Shown: positions 16,543 through 24,748 of the stretch, piece after piece
Layout of the letters: every line of letters begins with the position of its first letter
Numbering within the stretch: the stretch's first letter is position 1
Assembly (NCBI GenBank): GCA_041674525.1
Contig: JBAYVN010000019.1
Location: 1-34,409 of the forward strand
Reading direction: 5' to 3'
Length of the DNA: 34,409 bases
From: SHYQ01 sp041674525
GTDB lineage: Bacteria; Chloroflexota; Dehalococcoidia; UBA2979
Position numbers and translations under genes: made by a program
The notes under the pieces: model-generated
Databases searched by the model: none
Told to the model about the DNA's origin: nothing
Seen by the model: the letters and a program-made list of their open reading frames with translations, nothing else

Positions 16543-17328
16543 ATGAACGCCGTCGCGCGATACCTCGGCGGCGCCCTGATCGCCTTCGAGTTCCTCACCC
16601 CCCTGCGCCTGCGCCGGGTGCAGACGTACGACGATCGCATCTTCGCGGAGGCGCTGGGGTGGTACCCGTTGGCGGGACTGCTGATCGGCGCCGCCCTGGT
16701 GGTCGCCGACCGCGGGCTCTCCTCGCTCCTGCCGGCCGGGCCCACCGCGGTGCTGCTGGTCGCCCTGCTCGCGCTCGCCTCCGGCGGCCTCCACCTCGAT
16801 GGCGTCGCCGACACCGCGGATGGCATGGCGCTGCAGGGCGACCGCGCCGCGCGCCTGGGCGTGATGAGCGAGGGCAACACCGGCCCGGCCGGCGTGATGG
16901 CGCTGGTGCTGGTGCTGCTCGCGCAGTGGACCGCGCTCGCCGCGCTCCCCGATCCGGTGCGTGTCCCGGCGCTGCTGATCGCCCCCGTCCTGGCGCGCTG
17001 GACGGTGGTGCCGGTCGGCATCCTGTTCGCCTCGGCGCGGCCACGGGGGCTGGGACACGCGATGCAACAGGGACTGTGGCCCGCCGCCGCCCCGCTGGCG
17101 ACGCTGATCGCGCTGGCCGCGGCGATCGCCATGTTCGGCGCGCCGGGGCTGGTGCTCGTCCTGGTGGCAGGTGTCGCCGCCGTGATCCTCGCCGGCGCGG
17201 CCGCGCGCATGCTGGAGGGCGTGACCGGCGACGTCTTCGGCGCTTCGATCGAGGTGGCCCAGGTGGCGGTGTGGATGTCCCTCGTCGCCGCCGCCAGCAA
17301 GGGGTGGATCGCACCCCTGCTGTTCTAG
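16543..17328 (+). CDS. cobS: CobS, adenosylcobinamide-GDP ribazoletransferase
   Basis: A 261-residue membrane protein. It joins adenosylcobinamide-GDP to alpha-ribazole (phosphate), the last steps of cobalamin assembly. FEFLTPLRL near the N-terminus and the catalytic segment GGLHLDGVADTADGMALQGD, with its Asp residues and following MSEGNTGPAGV, are hallmark CobS features. Several hydrophobic helices follow. It abuts cobT directly and is 8 nt from cobU. Confidence 0.95.
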   Translation: MNAVARYLGGALIAFEFLTPLRLRRVQTYDDRIFAEALGWYPLAGLLIGAALVVADRGLSSLLPAGPTAVLLVALLALASGGLHLDGVADTADGMALQGDRAARLGVMSEGNTGPAGVMALVLVLLAQWTALAALPDPVRVPALLIAPVLARWTVVPVGILFASARPRGLGHAMQQGLWPAAAPLATLIALAAAIAMFGAPGLVLVLVAGVAAVILAGAAARMLEGVTGDVFGASIEVAQVAVWMSLVAAASKGWIAPLLF

Positions 17329-17336
17329 CGCCGCGC

Positions 17337-17894
17337 ATGGGCGATCTGACGCTGGTCACCGGTGGCGCGCGCAGCGGCAAGAGCGCCTTCGCCGAGGCGC
17401 TCGCGGCGCGCGCCGGACGCCCCGTCACCTACATCGCCACCCTCGAGCCGCTCGACGAGGAGATGCGCCTCCGCGTCGACCGCCACCGCGCGCGGCGCCC
17501 CACCGCCTGGCGCACGATCGAGGCTGGGAGCAACCTCGCGGACGCGGTGCACGCCGCCTCCGGCGCGGACGCGATCCTGATCGACTGCATCGCCGTGTGG
17601 ACTTCGAACCGCCTGCTGGGGCTGCAGGACGAGGAACCCGCAGCCCCCGCGCTGGACCGGCTGGAGGATCAACTGGCGGGGGACGTCTCCGCGCTCCTCG
17701 ATGCCCTTGGCGCGCGCTCCGGGCCGGCGATCGTCGTCACGAACGAGGTCGGCGATGGGCTGGTCCCGCCGTACGCGCTCGGGCGCGCGTATCGCGATCT
17801 CCTCGGACGCGTGAACCAGCAGCTGTCGCGGGCGGCGCAGCACGCCTACCTCGTGGTGGCGGGGCGCCCGCTGCCGCTCCCCCCGCCGTTCTAG
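17337..17894 (+). CDS. cobU: CobU/CobP, adenosylcobinamide kinase and guanylyltransferase
   Basis: The protein has 185 residues. It phosphorylates adenosylcobinamide and adds GMP, producing the CobS substrate. The P-loop GGARSGKS is at residues 9-16. H50, in DRHRARRP, lies where the family's guanylylated histidine is expected. LIDCIAVWTSNRLL and VVTNEVGDGLVPPYALGRAY, then RDLLGRVNQQL, are diagnostic. The ATG at 17337 gives the standard N-terminus. A longer upstream reading in this frame only overlaps cobS. The last residues (PLPLPPPF) are typical of short CobU tails. It ends 27 nt from the convergent htrA-type gene. Confidence 0.95.
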   Translation: MGDLTLVTGGARSGKSAFAEALAARAGRPVTYIATLEPLDEEMRLRVDRHRARRPTAWRTIEAGSNLADAVHAASGADAILIDCIAVWTSNRLLGLQDEEPAAPALDRLEDQLAGDVSALLDALGARSGPAIVVTNEVGDGLVPPYALGRAYRDLLGRVNQQLSRAAQHAYLVVAGRPLPLPPPF

Positions 17895-17921
17895 ACGGCG
17901 CCCGGGCGAGGACGGCCGCGA

Positions 17922-19055
17922 CTAGTTCGCGCGCAGGTCCCAGGCCTGGAGCGTGGCGGACAGGTTCACGCGCTGGCCGTTGCGCAGGACGGTGAGGTTC
18001 ACTGCCGTCCCGACGTCCGCGCCATCGATGGCACGTGCGAGATCCGTGAACGTCTTCGCGTCGCGCCCGCCGATGGACACGATCACGTCGCCGCCCTTGC
18101 CGGGCAGCGCCTGCTGACCGGTGCGCGCCTGTGGGGCCTCCGCCGCCACGATGCCCGCGCGCGACGCCGCCGAGGACGGCTGCACGGAGGTCACGTACAG
18201 CCCGCGCGTGACGCCGAGGCCCAGGTCGGATGCGACCACCTCGTCCAGCGCGAGCACGCTCACCCCGAGCTGCGCGTGGCTCACGGTCTTGCCGGCGATC
18301 AGGTCGGGCACGAGCTTGAGCACCGTGTTCGAGGGAATGGCGAAGCCGAGCCCCACGAAGAAGCGGCCGTTGGGGTTCTCGATCGAGGTGTTGATCCCGA
18401 TCATCTCGCCGTTGATGTTGAACAGCGGGCCACCGGAGTTCCCCGGGTTGACCGCGGCGTCCGTCTGCAGCACGTCGCGGATCGAGCGCCCCGTGAACGA
18501 GGACTGCGTGCTGCGCTGCGTGGCGCTGATGATGCCGGACGTCACGGTGAACGGCTGGTTGAACGGCGCTCCGATCGCGAAGACGGCGTCACCCGTGCGC
18601 ACGACGCTCGAGTCGCCGATGGTTGCGGGCGTGAGCTGATCCCTGGCGAACTCCGTCTGCAGCACGGCGAGGTCGGTGCTGGGGTCCGACCCGAGCACGG
18701 TCGCCCGGCTGGCGGAGCCGTCCTGCAGGACCACCTTCAGCGTCTTCTGGCCCTCGACCACGTGGTAGTTCGTGACCACGTGGCCGTCGCGGTCGATCAC
18801 CACGCCGGAGCCGGCGGCGGTGCCGCCCTCGATCACCACGGTGGACTTCACCGCGCGATCCACCACATCGGCGATCCCGCCGCTGGCGAGCGCGATCGCG
18901 GGCGCGGCGACGGGCTTCGTCGCCGTCTCCCGCTGCACGGCTACCGGGGTGCGCCCGGCGCCGCCGGTCTGCCGCGCGATCAACGCCCCGAGGGTCATGG
19001 ACACCACGACTACCAACGCCAGTGCTCCGGATACGATCCACGGCCTGCCGGTCAT
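17922..19055 (-). CDS. HtrA/DegP-type serine protease with PDZ domain
   Basis: The protein has 377 residues. One N-terminal membrane helix (about 7-27) anchors it with the catalytic part outside. The triad is complete: H98 (VTNYHVVEG), D128 (DPSTDLAVLQ) and S207 (NPGNSGGPLF). One PDZ domain (about 265-372) follows, with the substrate-groove region LGVSVLALD and GGDVIVSIGGRD. Such proteases degrade or refold damaged exported proteins. The ATG at 19055 has GGAGGGG just upstream and leaves a normal signal anchor, so it is preferred over one 27 nt earlier. It is alone, convergent with cobU. Confidence 0.94.
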   Translation of the reverse strand: MTGRPWIVSGALALVVVVSMTLGALIARQTGGAGRTPVAVQRETATKPVAAPAIALASGGIADVVDRAVKSTVVIEGGTAAGSGVVIDRDGHVVTNYHVVEGQKTLKVVLQDGSASRATVLGSDPSTDLAVLQTEFARDQLTPATIGDSSVVRTGDAVFAIGAPFNQPFTVTSGIISATQRSTQSSFTGRSIRDVLQTDAAVNPGNSGGPLFNINGEMIGINTSIENPNGRFFVGLGFAIPSNTVLKLVPDLIAGKTVSHAQLGVSVLALDEVVASDLGLGVTRGLYVTSVQPSSAASRAGIVAAEAPQARTGQQALPGKGGDVIVSIGGRDAKTFTDLARAIDGADVGTAVNLTVLRNGQRVNLSATLQAWDLRAN

Positions 19056-19186
19056 CGAACACCCCTCCACGCCCTGCCCCATCCTGGAGCCAGATCACCA
19101 TGCTGCCCCATCGCGATGAAGTCTGCGTTGGCAAAGCGTGAAGCGAGTGCTAACAGAGACGCGATCCGCCGCAGCTCACCCCGGCG

Positions 19187-20008
19187 CTACCGCCCCTGGA
19201 AGTCCGGGGATCGCTTCTCGCGGAAGGCCAGCGGACCCTCCCGCGCATCCTCGGTCGACTGGACGATGGTGAACGCGGCCTGAGCGGCCTCCAGCGCCTC
19301 GGGGAAGCTCTGCTGCATGCCGCGATAGACCAGCCGCTTCGCCAGCTGGACAGCGACAGGCGGCCCCGCAGCGAGCTGCCGGGCATACGCGCGGGTCTCC
19401 TCGATGAGCCGGTCGTGGGGCACGACGCGGGCGACGTACCCGATGCGCAGCGCCTCAGCTGCGTCGAACAGTTCGCCCGACCAGATCAGCTCCAGCGCCT
19501 TCTGCACGCCGACCAGGCGCGGGAGCAGCCACGCGCCGCCGTCGCCGGGCACGAGGCCCACGGTGACGTAGGACATCCCGTAGCGCGCCGCGTCCGAGGA
19601 GATGCGGATGTCCGCCATGGACGCCATGTCCATCCCGGCGCCGACTGCCGCCCCGTTCACGGCGGCGATGTACGGCTTGTCGAGGTACTGCAGGGCCTGC
19701 GGGACGCGGTGCACGGAGAGGCGCAGGGCGTTGCGCCGCTCACCGGGGTTCCTGCTCGTGAGCAGCACGCGATCCTCGTCGCCCGACTCGCGGAGGTCGG
19801 CGCCGGCGCAGAACGCGCGTCCCGCGCCGGTGACGATGACCACGCGCACTGCGTCGTCGTCCTGCGCGCGCCGGATCGCGCCGGCCCACTCAGCCAGCAT
19901 CCGCTCGCTGAACGCGTTCATGCGCTCGGGCCGGTTGAGCGTGATCGTCGCGATGCGATCGGCCACGCCGTACTGAATGTCCCGGTAGTCTGTGCCTTCC
20001 ACGAGCAT
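19187..20008 (-). CDS. Crotonase-fold (enoyl-CoA hydratase/isomerase family) protein
   Basis: The protein has 273 residues. The fold is clear from ITLNRPERMNAFSERML, the CoA/oxyanion-hole segment GRAFCAGADL and VNGAAVGAGMDMASMADIRI. However, the two catalytic glutamates of mitochondrial-type hydratase are not kept: the first position is D127 and the second is Y147. D156 in LVPGDGGAWLLPRLVG is a possible alternative acid/base. It is therefore likely an isomerase or other crotonase reaction rather than a plain hydratase. The ATG follows a GGCGGGG stretch, and a TAGACT -10-like element lies 17 nt upstream. No other fatty-acid gene is adjacent. Confidence 0.88.
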   Translation of the reverse strand: MLVEGTDYRDIQYGVADRIATITLNRPERMNAFSERMLAEWAGAIRRAQDDDAVRVVIVTGAGRAFCAGADLRESGDEDRVLLTSRNPGERRNALRLSVHRVPQALQYLDKPYIAAVNGAAVGAGMDMASMADIRISSDAARYGMSYVTVGLVPGDGGAWLLPRLVGVQKALELIWSGELFDAAEALRIGYVARVVPHDRLIEETRAYARQLAAGPPVAVQLAKRLVYRGMQQSFPEALEAAQAAFTIVQSTEDAREGPLAFREKRSPDFQGR

Positions 20009-20141
20009 CCCCGCCTTCGCGTCGAGTCTACCGCGGCCCGGGTCCCCCACCCGTTCCGAACTGCCGCGCCCGGAATCCCGGAGTGCCGCGCCTGGAATCG
20101 CGGTAGCGGGATGGTGGGCGCGGCGGTACGGTTCAACTTCG

Positions 20142-21734
20142 ATGAGCACGCAGCGCCGCGCATGGATCCTGGCCGCCCTGTTCCTGCTGGCGGCGATCCC
20201 CGCGACCGCCTGCCAGCGGGTGGCGCGGATCATCCCCGGCAACGGACTCGCGGGGCGCGCCGAGGGCACCCCTGCCCCGGTGGCGCCGGGCAGCCCCGGC
20301 GGGGCGACCGCGATCCCGGACGCGCAGCTGGCGCTGTCGATCGTGCAGATCCAGGCCACCAACCCGGGCAACGGGCAGCCCCAGGTCGTGCGCAGTGGCT
20401 CCGGCGTGATCGTCGATGGCGACCAGCGCCTGATCCTCACCTCGTACGGCGTCGTGCAGCCCTTCCGTGCGGACGGGACCCCCGCGTACGGGACGATCCT
20501 CGTCTCCACCAACCGCAGGCTCGGAGACGCGCCCACGCGGGAGTTCGAGGCGGACCTGGTGTCGGCCGACCCCGCGAACGGGATCGCAGTGCTGCGGGTG
20601 ATGCGCGACGCGGGATCGGGATCACTCTCGGCAGGGCGCTTCAACCTCCCGCCGGCGAACCTCGGCGATGCGCGCGCGGCGGCGGCCGGGCTGCCGATCC
20701 GCCTGCTGGGGCACCCCGCAGCCGACAACGGCGGGCCGGCGCGGCCGCTGCTGATCAGCAAGGCCAGCATCACGGGCATCCGTGGCACCCCCGGCGTGAC
20801 CAACCGCACCTGGTTGAAGACTGACGTGCGTCTGCCACACGGGACGTCCGGTGGTGGTGCGTTCAACCAGTCCGGGGCGCTCATCGGCATCCTCGCGCAG
20901 GACCGCTACCTGCCAAGCGCCGAGGTGGGAGAGCTGATCCCGCTGGAGCTTGCGCAGCCCGTGATCGACCGCGCAAAGAAGGAGACGGCGCGCTACCAGG
21001 CCCCGATCCTGATGCAGACGAACGCCCCCGGCAGCACGACGCAGCAGCCCACAGACACGATGTGGATCAGCGCTCCTGTCTTCGGCGCGAACGCGATCCA
21101 GACCGCCGTCAGCCGCGACCTCTTCGACTACGGCACGCGGTTCGCGGTGGGCGGCGCCGCGCTGTACTACGAGTACGTCCTCGAGGGCGTCCCGAACGGC
21201 ACCATCATCGAGGAGCGCTGGTACCTGGACAACGTTCCGCAGGATTCGCTCTCCTCGTCGTACCGCTGGGACGGCCGCGGGTTCGCGATCCAGGGCGACC
21301 GCATTGCCGCACCCGGCTCCGGCGGGATGCCACGAGGGCGCTGGCGCATCGAGATCTGGGCAGCCGGCGCGCTGCGCTCACAGGCGACCGCGCTCATCGG
21401 CGTGGACCCGAAGGAGCCGAAGGTGACCGTCGCCGGCTCGGGCGCCGCGGCCACGGCAGACGGCAGGCCGCAGGCGCCGGTTGTGGCCGCGTCCACGCAG
21501 GCCCTGGTCTTCTTCGAGTTCACGGGCATGGAGGGCGTGCAGACGCTGGAGTGGCTCGTCTTCCACAACAACCAGCGCGTGTACACGTCCCCGGTCCTGC
21601 GGTGGGACTACGGCGACAGCGGCCGCGCATGGGTGGGCTACGCCCCCGGGCGGGCCCTCGGCTCAGGCAAGTGGGAGATCGAGTTGCACGCGGACGGCCG
21701 CGTCCTCGGCGTCATCGCCGTCGTCGTCCCTTGA
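20142..21734 (+). CDS. HtrA-like pseudoprotease lipoprotein with two C-terminal repeats
   Basis: The protein has 530 residues. The N-terminus is a lipoprotein-type leader (LFLLAAIPATAC). Residues about 60-280 have the trypsin-like HtrA fold: SGSGVIVDGDQRLILTSYGV, DPANGIAVLRV, then PHGTSGGGAFNQSGALIGIL. The Ser is present (S236), but the His position is G103 (TSYGVV for TSYHVV) and the Asp position is G147 (NGIAVL for TDLAVL), so it cannot work as a normal protease. Residues about 335-430 and 450-530 are two similar beta-rich units (YYEYVLEGV...RGRWRIEIWAAG; FFEFTGMEG...SGKWEIELHADG). It probably binds rather than cuts. A signal-peptide start at 20142 is preferred over in-frame upstream codons. 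Confidence 0.82.
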   Translation: MSTQRRAWILAALFLLAAIPATACQRVARIIPGNGLAGRAEGTPAPVAPGSPGGATAIPDAQLALSIVQIQATNPGNGQPQVVRSGSGVIVDGDQRLILTSYGVVQPFRADGTPAYGTILVSTNRRLGDAPTREFEADLVSADPANGIAVLRVMRDAGSGSLSAGRFNLPPANLGDARAAAAGLPIRLLGHPAADNGGPARPLLISKASITGIRGTPGVTNRTWLKTDVRLPHGTSGGGAFNQSGALIGILAQDRYLPSAEVGELIPLELAQPVIDRAKKETARYQAPILMQTNAPGSTTQQPTDTMWISAPVFGANAIQTAVSRDLFDYGTRFAVGGAALYYEYVLEGVPNGTIIEERWYLDNVPQDSLSSSYRWDGRGFAIQGDRIAAPGSGGMPRGRWRIEIWAAGALRSQATALIGVDPKEPKVTVAGSGAAATADGRPQAPVVAASTQALVFFEFTGMEGVQTLEWLVFHNNQRVYTSPVLRWDYGDSGRAWVGYAPGRALGSGKWEIELHADGRVLGVIAVVVP

Positions 21735-21758
21735 CCCGCGCCGAGGTCGTCCTTCGCC

Positions 21759-21781
21759 CCGATCGTGGTTCGAGTGATCGG
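21759..21781. terminator. Weak hairpin between convergent genes
   Basis: CCGATC (21759-21764) pairs with GATCGG (21776-21781) across an 11-nt loop in the 48-nt gap between the pseudoprotease and the importer's lipoprotein gene. No T-run on either strand. Confidence 0.3.
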
Positions 21782-21782
21782 C

Positions 21783-22865
21783 TTACTTGATCTGGTTCGA
21801 CTGGTAGAGCCGATCGACGATCGATGTGTCGTACGCCTGCTTCGCGTCCATGGGCTTGGCCAGGATCTTGGCGGTCACCAGCAGATCGGCCAGGTCCTGC
21901 CAGCTCTTCGCCGTGCTGCGGCCCATGCCGTCCGGCCGGGCGGCGTTGGCGAGATCGACCCCGAGCAGGAAGCGCTGATGCGCGGCGTCCGCGCCCTTCG
22001 CGTACTTCAGCGTGATCTCTATCGCCGCGTCCGGGTTGGCCTCGATCCACTTCGCCGCGCGCAGGGTGGCGCGCAGGAACCGCTCCTGCACCTCCGGGCG
22101 CTTCTGCTGAGTGTCGCGGTTCGCGAGGTACGTGAGCCCCAGCGTCGGCACGCCGAAGTTGGCCGGATCGAGGACCGTGATCGGCACGCCCGCCTTGCGG
22201 ATCGTGTCCGGCTCGTTGCTCAGGAAGACGGGGTAGACGTCCACCTTCTTCTCGATGAACTCGCGGGGGTCGAAGCCGACGCTGACGAGCTTCACGTCGT
22301 TCCTCGTGAGGCCCGCGTTCTGCAGCATCGCCTCGAGCTCCGCGGGGACGACGCCGGCCTTGAAGCCGACCGTGCGGCCCTTGAAGTCCGCGGGCGTCTT
22401 GATGCCCGAGTCGGCGCGCACCACGTAGCCCTGGTCGCCGCGTTGTCCGAAGAGGGCGATCGCGACGCTCGGCATCCCGTCCGCGCTGCGGCGCAGGGCC
22501 TGGGCTGCGGTGCCGGTCACGAAATCGACGTCGCCGTTCAGCAGCAGCTTCAGGTGCTCGTCCTGGCCGGAGGAGTGCCGGATGTCCACCTGCAGGCGCT
22601 CGTCCGCGAAGAAGCCGCGCTCCTGCGCGACGTACACGGCGACGAACGGCAGGTTGGCCTGGGGCGTGTACCCCGCCATGAACGTCACGCGCTCGATCGG
22701 CTTCGCCGGCGTGGGCGTCGAGGTCGGCGTCGAGGTGGGGCTCGTGGCGCCGGCGGCCGGCGCCTTCGCGGGAGCCCCGCACGCGGCGAGCACGGCCCCG
22801 ATCGCGAACACGCACGCAACGAGCAGCAGGCGGGAGGCCCGCCAGGAGCAGACACGCAGAGACAT
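21783..22865 (-). CDS. ABC importer substrate-binding lipoprotein (SsuA/NMT1 type)
   Basis: The protein has 360 residues. The leader ends VLAACGAP, a good lipobox, followed by a Pro/Thr/Ser linker. The mature part has GYTPQANLPFVAVYVAQERG, FFADERLQVDIR, the LLLNGDVDFVTG segment and ADFKGRTVGFKAG, all typical of NMT1/SsuA-like binding proteins for sulphonates, nitrate or thiamine-pyrimidine precursors. The substrate cannot be told. It ends the ATPase-permease-binding-protein operon; 105 nt separate it from the permease. An in-frame ATG at 22904 is possible, but the one at 22865 gives a normal lipoprotein leader. Confidence 0.88.
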   Translation of the reverse strand: MSLRVCSWRASRLLLVACVFAIGAVLAACGAPAKAPAAGATSPTSTPTSTPTPAKPIERVTFMAGYTPQANLPFVAVYVAQERGFFADERLQVDIRHSSGQDEHLKLLLNGDVDFVTGTAAQALRRSADGMPSVAIALFGQRGDQGYVVRADSGIKTPADFKGRTVGFKAGVVPAELEAMLQNAGLTRNDVKLVSVGFDPREFIEKKVDVYPVFLSNEPDTIRKAGVPITVLDPANFGVPTLGLTYLANRDTQQKRPEVQERFLRATLRAAKWIEANPDAAIEITLKYAKGADAAHQRFLLGVDLANAARPDGMGRSTAKSWQDLADLLVTAKILAKPMDAKQAYDTSIVDRLYQSNQIK

Positions 22866-22868
22866 AGA

Positions 22869-22894
22869 ACGCACCCCGGTCAGTTCCGGTGCGT
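22869..22894 (-). repeat. Inverted repeat in the leader of the binding-protein gene
   Basis: ACGCACC (22869-22875) and GGTGCGT (22888-22894) can pair across a 12-nt loop, just upstream of the start at 22865. It could tune the ratio of binding protein to permease, or be chance in G+C-rich DNA. No TPP-riboswitch core was recognised. Confidence 0.3.
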
Positions 22895-22970
22895 GCATCC
22901 GCACATGGCTGTACGGGAGCTACACGCGTCAGTGCTGGTCGAGGGTGCATCCGCGCGGTACGCGCGGGCG

Positions 22971-23807
22971 CTACACGCCCCGGTAGGACTCGTGCCAGTC
23001 AAGCACGCGGCGCTCAAGATACGAGATCCCGACCGTCAATGAAACCCCCAGGGCGGCGAGCACGATCACCGCACCGAAGAGCGCGGGCGTATCGAAGTCC
23101 CCGTTCGCCACGAGGATCAGCTGCCCCATCCCCGACGCCCCCGACAGGAACTCGGCGACCACCGCACCGATGAGCGAGAGCGGGACGCTGATCCGCAGCG
23201 CCGCGAAGAGGTACGGCAGCGACGAGGGGAGCCGCAGCCGCCAGAAGACCTGCGAGCGTGACGCGTGGAGCGCGCGCAGGAAGTCGTGCGCCTGCGGGTC
23301 GACGCTGCGCAGGCCGATGACGGTGTTCACCAGCACCGGGAAGAAGGTGATCAGCGCCGCGATCAGCACGCGCGGCCAGATCCCGAAGCCGAACCAGATC
23401 AGGAAGAGCGGGTACACCGCCACGATCGGCATGACCTTCAGCAACAGCGCTGGCGGGTACAGCGCCCGCTCCAGCGCACGCGAGTGCGCCATCAGCACGC
23501 CCAGCGAGAACGCGCCCATCGTGGCGATCAGCAGGCCTCCCAGCGCCGCGCCCAGCGAGACCGCCGCGGCCTCGATGAAGCGCATCGGGTCGCCAGCCAG
23601 CGCCTGCGCGATCGCCGTCGGCGGCGGGAGCAGGTAGCGCTGGACGTGTGCGATGCGCACCCACGCCTCCCAGCCCGCGAGGATCGCGACCACCACGATC
23701 ACCGGCAGCGCCACGGCGATCAGCGGCTGACGCGGCGGACGCACGTTCAGCACAGGCAGGTCGCTCATGTCGGCAGGGGCAGGCGCACGGACGGGGGTGT
23801 CGACCAT
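22971..23807 (-). CDS. ABC importer permease (SsuC/TauC type)
   Basis: A 278-residue protein with six predicted membrane helices. The conserved EAA-type loop is DFLRALHASRSQVFWRLRLP followed by SSLPYLFAALRISVPLSLIG, diagnostic for binding-protein-dependent permeases of the sulphonate/nitrate/pyrimidine group. The ATG overlaps the ATPase stop (TGATG), showing tight coupling. It works with the ATPase and lipoprotein on either side to import one small organic solute. Confidence 0.93.
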   Translation of the reverse strand: MVDTPVRAPAPADMSDLPVLNVRPPRQPLIAVALPVIVVVAILAGWEAWVRIAHVQRYLLPPPTAIAQALAGDPMRFIEAAAVSLGAALGGLLIATMGAFSLGVLMAHSRALERALYPPALLLKVMPIVAVYPLFLIWFGFGIWPRVLIAALITFFPVLVNTVIGLRSVDPQAHDFLRALHASRSQVFWRLRLPSSLPYLFAALRISVPLSLIGAVVAEFLSGASGMGQLILVANGDFDTPALFGAVIVLAALGVSLTVGISYLERRVLDWHESYRGV

Positions 23808-24619
23808 CAGCGGAGCCCTCGCGAGGCATCGCGCAGGGCGGCGCGCACCTCACCCGTGAGCGCAACGAAGCGCGGCGTGGACTCCAGCGCCTCGCTGCGC
23901 GGGCGAGGCAGGTCGATGGCCACGTCCGCGACGATGCGGCCGGGCGATCCGCTCATCACCACCACGCGGTCGGAGAGCAGCACCGCCTCGTGGATCGCGT
24001 GGGTCACGAAGAGCACCGCGATGCGCTCCCGCTCCCACAGCGCGAGCAGCTCCAGGCGCAGCTCCTCGCGCGAGAGCTCGTCCAGCGCGCCGAACGGCTC
24101 GTCCATCAGCAGCAGCCGCGGTCCGTGCGCGAGCGCTCGCGCCAGGGCGACGCGCTGGCGCATGCCGCCGGACAGCTGGCCCGGCCGGTAGCGCGCGAAC
24201 GCGGCGATCCCGACGCGCTCCAGCAGCGCGTCCACGTCCGCGGAGGTGCCGGTGATCTCCAGCGGCAACCGCACGTTGGCCTCCACGCTGCGCCACGCGA
24301 GGAGACCGGGCTCCTGGGTGACCAGGCCCAGCGCGTGCGCACGCTGGGCATCCTCGGGCGCCCCTCCCAGCACCCGCACCTCGCCGCCGGTCGCGGCGAT
24401 CAGCCCGGCGACCGCGCGCAGCAGCGTGGTCTTCCCGCACCCCGACGGCCCGACGATCGAGACGAACTCCCCGGCGCCGACGCGCAGGCTCGCGCGCTCC
24501 AGCGCGACCACCTCGCCCGCGCTGGAGGGGTAGCGGTGCGAGAGATCGCGCACCTCCACCGCGGGCGCAGGCGCCGGGGGAGCGGGGGCGGGCGGGGCGA
24601 GTGGCGAGTTCGGGGGCAA
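23807..24619 (-). CDS. ABC importer ATPase (SsuB/TauB type)
   Basis: The protein has 270 residues. Walker A is GPSGCGKTT, the ABC signature is LSGGMRQR, Walker B is LLLMDEPFGALD, and the switch histidine follows in FVTHAIHEA. The DEPFGALD form and short length are typical of the SsuB/NrtD/TauB group. A Pro/Ala-rich N-terminal stretch of about 20 residues precedes the domain. The start is a TTG at 24619 with GGAAG upstream; a GTG at 24559 would remove the Pro-rich stretch, so the start is uncertain. First gene of the importer operon, divergent from the F420 gene. Confidence 0.93.
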   Translation of the reverse strand: MPPNSPLAPPAPAPPAPAPAVEVRDLSHRYPSSAGEVVALERASLRVGAGEFVSIVGPSGCGKTTLLRAVAGLIAATGGEVRVLGGAPEDAQRAHALGLVTQEPGLLAWRSVEANVRLPLEITGTSADVDALLERVGIAAFARYRPGQLSGGMRQRVALARALAHGPRLLLMDEPFGALDELSREELRLELLALWERERIAVLFVTHAIHEAVLLSDRVVVMSGSPGRIVADVAIDLPRPRSEALESTPRFVALTGEVRAALRDASRGLR

Positions 24620-24748
24620 GCGGGGCTTCCAGTGGCGGCGGTGTGCGACGATAGCGCCCCGGCTCGCGGCTGGCGCGCCGAGGTCACTCGCATTCTAGGC
24701 CCACCCCGTCCGGGTGACCGCGGGATGGGCACGCACGGGAGAGAACGC

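Noticed and set aside
15400..17300. Long minus-strand open frames across cobT and cobS
   Set aside because: Antisense shadows of cobT/cobS with no recognisable domain.
21755..21785. tRNA T-arm-like GGTTCGAGT
   Set aside because: Flanking bases do not form the T stem, and no anticodon or D arm precedes it.
22866..22970. TPP riboswitch before the NMT1-type binding protein
   Set aside because: No CTGAGA-type core and the hairpin seen does not fit the fold.
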